Positions 59,414 through 64,000 of a stretch of DNA of 64,000 bases are shown in pieces. A program made the translations under genes and the position numbers. Positions within the stretch are counted from its first letter, which is position 1. Each line of letters opens with the position of its first letter. Origin of the DNA: Ctenosaura bakeri (taxonomy: Eukaryota > Chordata > Lepidosauria > Squamata > Iguanidae); contig CAOLHI010001038.1 of NCBI GenBank assembly GCA_948474755.1, positions 806,001 to 870,000 on the forward strand, written 5' to 3'. Under the pieces are notes generated by a model that saw only the letters and a list, made by a program, of their open reading frames with translations, did not search any database and was not told the DNA's origin.

Positions 59414-61536
59414 CTCTAGAAGGTGAAGTTCCCTTTCTCAGTTTCTCCCCATGTAGCCAACTCTGCCTCCCCAAAAAACAAACAAACAAATCCACAGGTG
59501 CCCACAAGTTACTTACAAAAAAATAAAGTCTGTCAGCTTGACATTCCTGGGAAAGTTGTTCTGGAGAGTAATTGCTGGGGAAGAATATCTGTTTCTTAGG
59601 GCTTCATGTTTCATGTTACAGCCGAGTCTTTCATGCAGGATATTATAGAGAGAGCAGTTAGGCTGGTGGCTTTTTCTTCATCGACACCATCCGTGTCATC
59701 TGGCTTGTCCTTGCTGTTGACTAAATGCATTAAGTCTGATGGGAAAAGCCCACTGCTCTTCTAAGATTCAGAATTCCAGCAGTCTCTTTGCTTTTTTTCT
59801 GCCTGAAAAGTCAAATTTCTTCTGACTTGCTTCCCTTTTGGACTCAGCTATCAGGAAGAGGGAAATCCTATTTTACTTTGCGTGGGAGGGGTGGGGGGAG
59901 AATGAAGTCATTGACTCTGAGTTCAGATAACACACAGCTCAAAGAACCTTATCTGAATAATTGGCTCGGACTGGGAAACTTCATTCCAATCTCGACCAAG
60001 AATATAGGAATGAGTGGGCTTTCGGCTTGAATTGTAATGAGGAGTTAATGGCGTTTCCTGCTGTATCTTCTGCAATGGGACTGTCACATACAAAGTATCT
60101 GAAAGAGAAATTCTGTGCCAGGTGGTGTGGCTGTCACTTTGCACTACTGCAAAGATGGATCTTCGTGATGTGCTTGGTCCGTTGGTACTAGCCAAGTTCT
60201 TCTGTACACAACACTTATTCTGAATCTTAAGCTGGTATGCCTACTACTCAGCAAAGCCTTTTTGGAGTTGCTTTATTTCCCCTCTATATTATTAACAGTG
60301 CTGCTTATTTCCAGGGGGCAGGTATTGCGGTAGCATGCCAGACAGACACTGTTGTATTTTTAAAAGGTCTGTAGGCTAAATTTGAAAGAATAAACAGTCA
60401 GGAACACTTTTCTAACATCTCCCCATTAACATATAGCTTTATGCCACTTGGGCATGTGGACTAAGGAGGTAAGCCAGAAGGAGTGGAATTTGGGGAGAGG
60501 AGAGAGATGTTTGAGGAGGGATTTCCAAGCGTAAGAAGCAGGCAGACAGTAGATAAAGTGGTTCAAGATGAAGAGATCTTTCAGTAACTGAACGGGGTAC
60601 AGGTAGTGGCTTGAAGACCGTTGATGAAAGTGAAACAAACATGATGGCACAAGGAAGACAGGAGCCCTATCTAAAAAGACTTAGTTGTGCTTACTACTCG
60701 TCTGATAAGCACATGAAGCATGTGTGAAACTGATTTTAATAACTTGCTTCTCTTGATCGTAAATAACTGGTTAGTTTACTGTTTAGTAACTATTAAGTTT
60801 TATTTCCCTCCAGTGGTGTCAGTAATACTCAGTCTCACTCCCTGCTGTGCTCAGAAACAAACCAACCAAAACCTAAAAAACCATCTGACAGGAAGAGTAC
60901 CAACATTTCAATTTGCCTATACAGATTTTGGGAGCAGTTGTAGAAATGCAGCAAAACCTGTTCGTGTGACCACATACACAGAGAGTTGGTGTTTTTGCAT
61001 GAACTTTGAAGGAACATTGTCTTCATGTTTTTAATATTCCAAAGGTCAGAAACCATTTTACATACAAGTTAGGTTTGCCACTAGGGCTGCTTAAAAATAA
61101 AAGGAACAAAAGCTGATGATGATACTGTGAACCAGTCTAAAAAAACAACTTGGTGATAAATCTGACTCATGTGTATGTATAAAGAAACACAGAAGAGGGC
61201 TTTTCCCTGTCAGGGGACATAAATGGAAACATCTGATTAGCTGAAATTGATATATTCACATTGCAAGGGCACTGTTTGTGAGGCCTGGTCTGCTTGGATT
61301 AAAATAACAGTATTATGAAGAAATACCAGACTGAGTGGGCCATTCTCTGTGTGATTATAGTAAAACAAGTGAAACTTTAACTACCACCTCAGTGAGCTGG
61401 GAAGTGTGTGACCCTAAGGATGTCACCTAAAACCCACTATGTCTGTGATCCTCTTGGGCAACTTCATGTGTATAGTTATCTGGAAGGCCTCTTTTAAAAG
61501 ATAGGGAGGTATTTTGCTCCTAATTGAACTTCTGCA

Positions 61537-61760
61537 GAGCCAGGGTGATGTAGTAGTTTGAGCATTGGACTACAACTGTGGAGACCAGGGTTAGAGTCCC
61601 TGCTCAGCCAAGGAAACTCACTGGATGACCATGGGCAAGTCACACTCTCTCAGCCTCAGAGGAAGGCAAATGCAACCCCCCCCTTGCAGAAATCTTGCCA
61701 AGAAAGCCCCGTTATAAGATCGCAATAAGTTGGACATGACTTGAAGGCAGATAACAACAG
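61537..61760 (+). mobile_element. tRNA-derived SINE
   Basis: GAGCCAGGGTGATGTAGTAG, GGGTTAGAGTCCC, CAAGTCACACTCTCTCAGCC and a GACTTGAAGGCAGATAACAA tail. Full length. Confidence 0.87.
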
Positions 61761-64000
61761 CATCTACCTTAGAATTACAAATGGAGGGTCAGGTGTCTTA
61801 ACTTCATACTTGATATTCTAGTGTTCATTGGCATACATCTGGGATCTATAAATTTTTGTAAGTTTTGCTACTCCCATCAGTTTTAGTTTGCCATTCCAAT
61901 GCCTGTAGAATGTAGGGCAAATTGTCTTATTTGTACACTCTCACAACTACTGTGCTGACACGGAGACAGCCCTGCAAAAGGTGGCATTATGTCTTTGAAG
62001 TTGGGATTTATATCATTTACAGAACTTGCTGTGTCCTTGTGTTCAAACGATGTACAACAAAACCTGGCACGGCTTATTCTGATTCCTGCAACTGTGATTT
62101 CCAGGAATCCTGGGAAGTCTTCCGTTTGTCATTTTTGTTGAAAGACTGTCCTTTTCCTGTTAAATTACTTTCCAGATTCAACTTACATAGCAGTCCCTTA
62201 ATACATGGCAATATAGTCTGACTTGACTTCAGCTAATTTCTAGAAATCATGTTGGACCAAAGGTACTGAATAGTAGAAAAAAAACTATTTTATAAATAGC
62301 ATTTTCTTTTTTTAAAAAAAATCCATATTGAGGCATATATGCAAGAAGAATATGAAGAGTCTTAATACTTGGAATGAAATTCTTAAAACTGCTTCCATCA
62401 CAAGACTTTTATTAGTATAAATGTCAGGAGGATTAATCATGACATTGACACTGTTCTAACTCTCACACTAATCTGTTATGGTGAGCAAAAAGAACCATCT
62501 TCTCCTCCTGGCTTTGTAATTGCATGCCACAGCTTTAAGGTGACACTGATTGGATCCATTTGAATTGAAAGAACAGTTTTAGTGGGTTGACTGAGGGTCA
62601 CATGTCCATAATTAATTCAGTTTTGCAAAGGGTGTTGTGTATTATCATTTTTGTAGTAGTTTTCATTGATTTGGTAGAACTGACATAGCTTCCCATAGGG
62701 GCTGAATATAATGCGCTGTTTCTTATTAGCTACAGTTTATGCTTTTATTTGGTCAAGATAAGCTTGATACATGCTTAGTGGCCCCAAATTAGCAAGATAT
62801 GTTTGATAACTGAATAATCAGGTCGTGGCTTCATAATGAAGTTTGTAGGCCAAGATTAAGCCATTGTTTCCTGACCTGGAATGGGAAACTATTTTAAAGT
62901 AGCCACGATAAGGTCATGCAGAAGATGCAAAGGGCAGGTTCTGAACCAGCGCTTTGTTTCCCAAAGAGATGATCTCCTGCCAAGCCCCTGATTCTGAAGC
63001 CCAGTTGTTTCAGAAGCCCAGCCTTAGTAATAAATTGATACAAGTGTGTGTGTGTGGTGGTGGGTGTCCCAACAAAATTATGCAGTATATATTTCCCCAG
63101 CAGTCCTGGAACAGGCATCATGTAGGGTTCATGGATCTTGTGGATAGGGTAAATGCCTGAGTGTTTGGGATTAGTTCCCAGTCTTGAAGCAGGCAATGCT
63201 ATTGCTGTATAACAGAGTGGGTTGTATTTAGAGATCAGGGGAAGGTGGTTGTGTACTTCCCCTTCCCAGTCCCCAAACCTCATATAAAGAACATGAAGGA
63301 AACTGTTCTCAATCCATTCATCCCCTTCTTCCTAATCCTCCATTAAATTGCTAGTGACAGCTTCAGTGTCAAGTCTCCACTGCTGTTTTCTTTCTCACCC
63401 CTCCCCTCCATTTTCTACCCTGTCATCAAGGTCTTGAGAATTAAGGTGGTCTTGTTCTTCTGGGTGTACTTTTTCCCCTCATTTAACTGACAAATTTAAA
63501 ATAGTTCTACTTTAAGAAGTTCTTGATCTTATCTGAGAACCTCTATCATACTTGTTTGGCTTGTTTTATGCTCGGATCAATAGGTAAAGGGTTACTGCAT
63601 TTCATTATTGAAAACAATGAAAGGATACATGAAGAGCGTGCTAGAGGAGGCCAAAGACTAAAATTCTGTTCAGCAGTGGTCAGTGAATGGACTGTGCAAA
63701 GACCACTAGAAGGGCATGAGTTCCATGGCTTCCTCCTTCGTGCACTCCCTAGCAACTGATAAACAGAGGCATACTCTCACTGATACTGGTAGTGGCATGC
63801 AGCCATCTTGACGGGTACCTCCATCCTCCATGAATTTGTCCAGTGCCCATGTAAAGCCCTCCAAGTTGGCAACTGTTGGTACATCTTGTGGCATTGACTT
63901 CCCTAGTTTATGTGCTATGTGAAGAAATCCTTGCTTTTGTCACTTCCTTGCTAACTCACATCCCTACAATGTACGTATGAAGTTGGAAATGTTTATACTT

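Larger units (their letters stand above)
58395..64000 (+). other. Presumed first intron of the CpG-island gene
   Basis: This region begins with GTGAGTGGG, stays CpG-rich for about 450 bases, and then becomes ordinary AT-moderate DNA. It contains a TTC microsatellite, an antisense CR1 piece (58879-59191), an hAT-like element (59260-59413) and a sense SINE (61537-61760). The rest (59420-61530 and 61770-64000) has only short unrelated open frames and nothing I recognise. Confidence 0.5.

Overview
The window is vertebrate nuclear DNA, most likely from a squamate reptile (a lizard). The evidence is the repeat content. There are several tRNA-derived SINEs with a BovB-like tail, antisense 5S-rRNA-derived SINEs, an antisense BovB (RTE) reverse-transcriptase fragment, several CR1 LINE 3' ends, hAT-type short elements, and two families of palindromic non-autonomous DNA elements. 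Apart from one promoter region the DNA is CpG-poor, and nothing bacterial or viral is visible.

One protein gene is well supported: the coding exons of NEXMIF (KIAA2022/KIDLIA, neurite extension and migration factor) on the + strand. About 31.9 kb of upstream intron and repeats (1-31933) precede the first coding exon (31934-32054, ATG at 31979). A 1.85 kb intron follows, then the very large main exon (33901-38227), a 702 bp low-complexity intron, the last coding exon (from 38930), and a 3'UTR of about 6 kb ending near poly(A) signals at 44955 and 45176. The predicted spliced protein is 1572 residues. Its last 80 or so residues come from an apparent reading-frame slip in a T run at 39002-39006. 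With one more T the protein would stop at 39008-39010, close to where the human protein ends.

The 12 kb downstream (45206-57360) is intergenic and rich in repeats. A strong CpG island follows (about 57360-58860) with NRF1-, ETS-, CRE- and YY1-like motifs and a consensus splice donor at 58394/58395 on the + strand. By synteny (on human Xq13 RLIM is the next gene 3' of NEXMIF, same orientation) this is probably the promoter and non-coding first exon of RLIM. The coding part of that gene is not in the window, and 58395-64000 would be its first intron.

The most interesting items are the frame slip at the NEXMIF C-terminus, the two palindromic element families (one shows 3-bp target duplications, is nested in a SINE once, and has a CpG-retaining copy at the island edge), the elements carried inside the NEXMIF 3'UTR, the pair of 5S-derived SINEs split by microsatellites, and the motif-dense promoter. 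I found no clearly new gene system. Repeat family names are given from pattern recognition only, with no database search.
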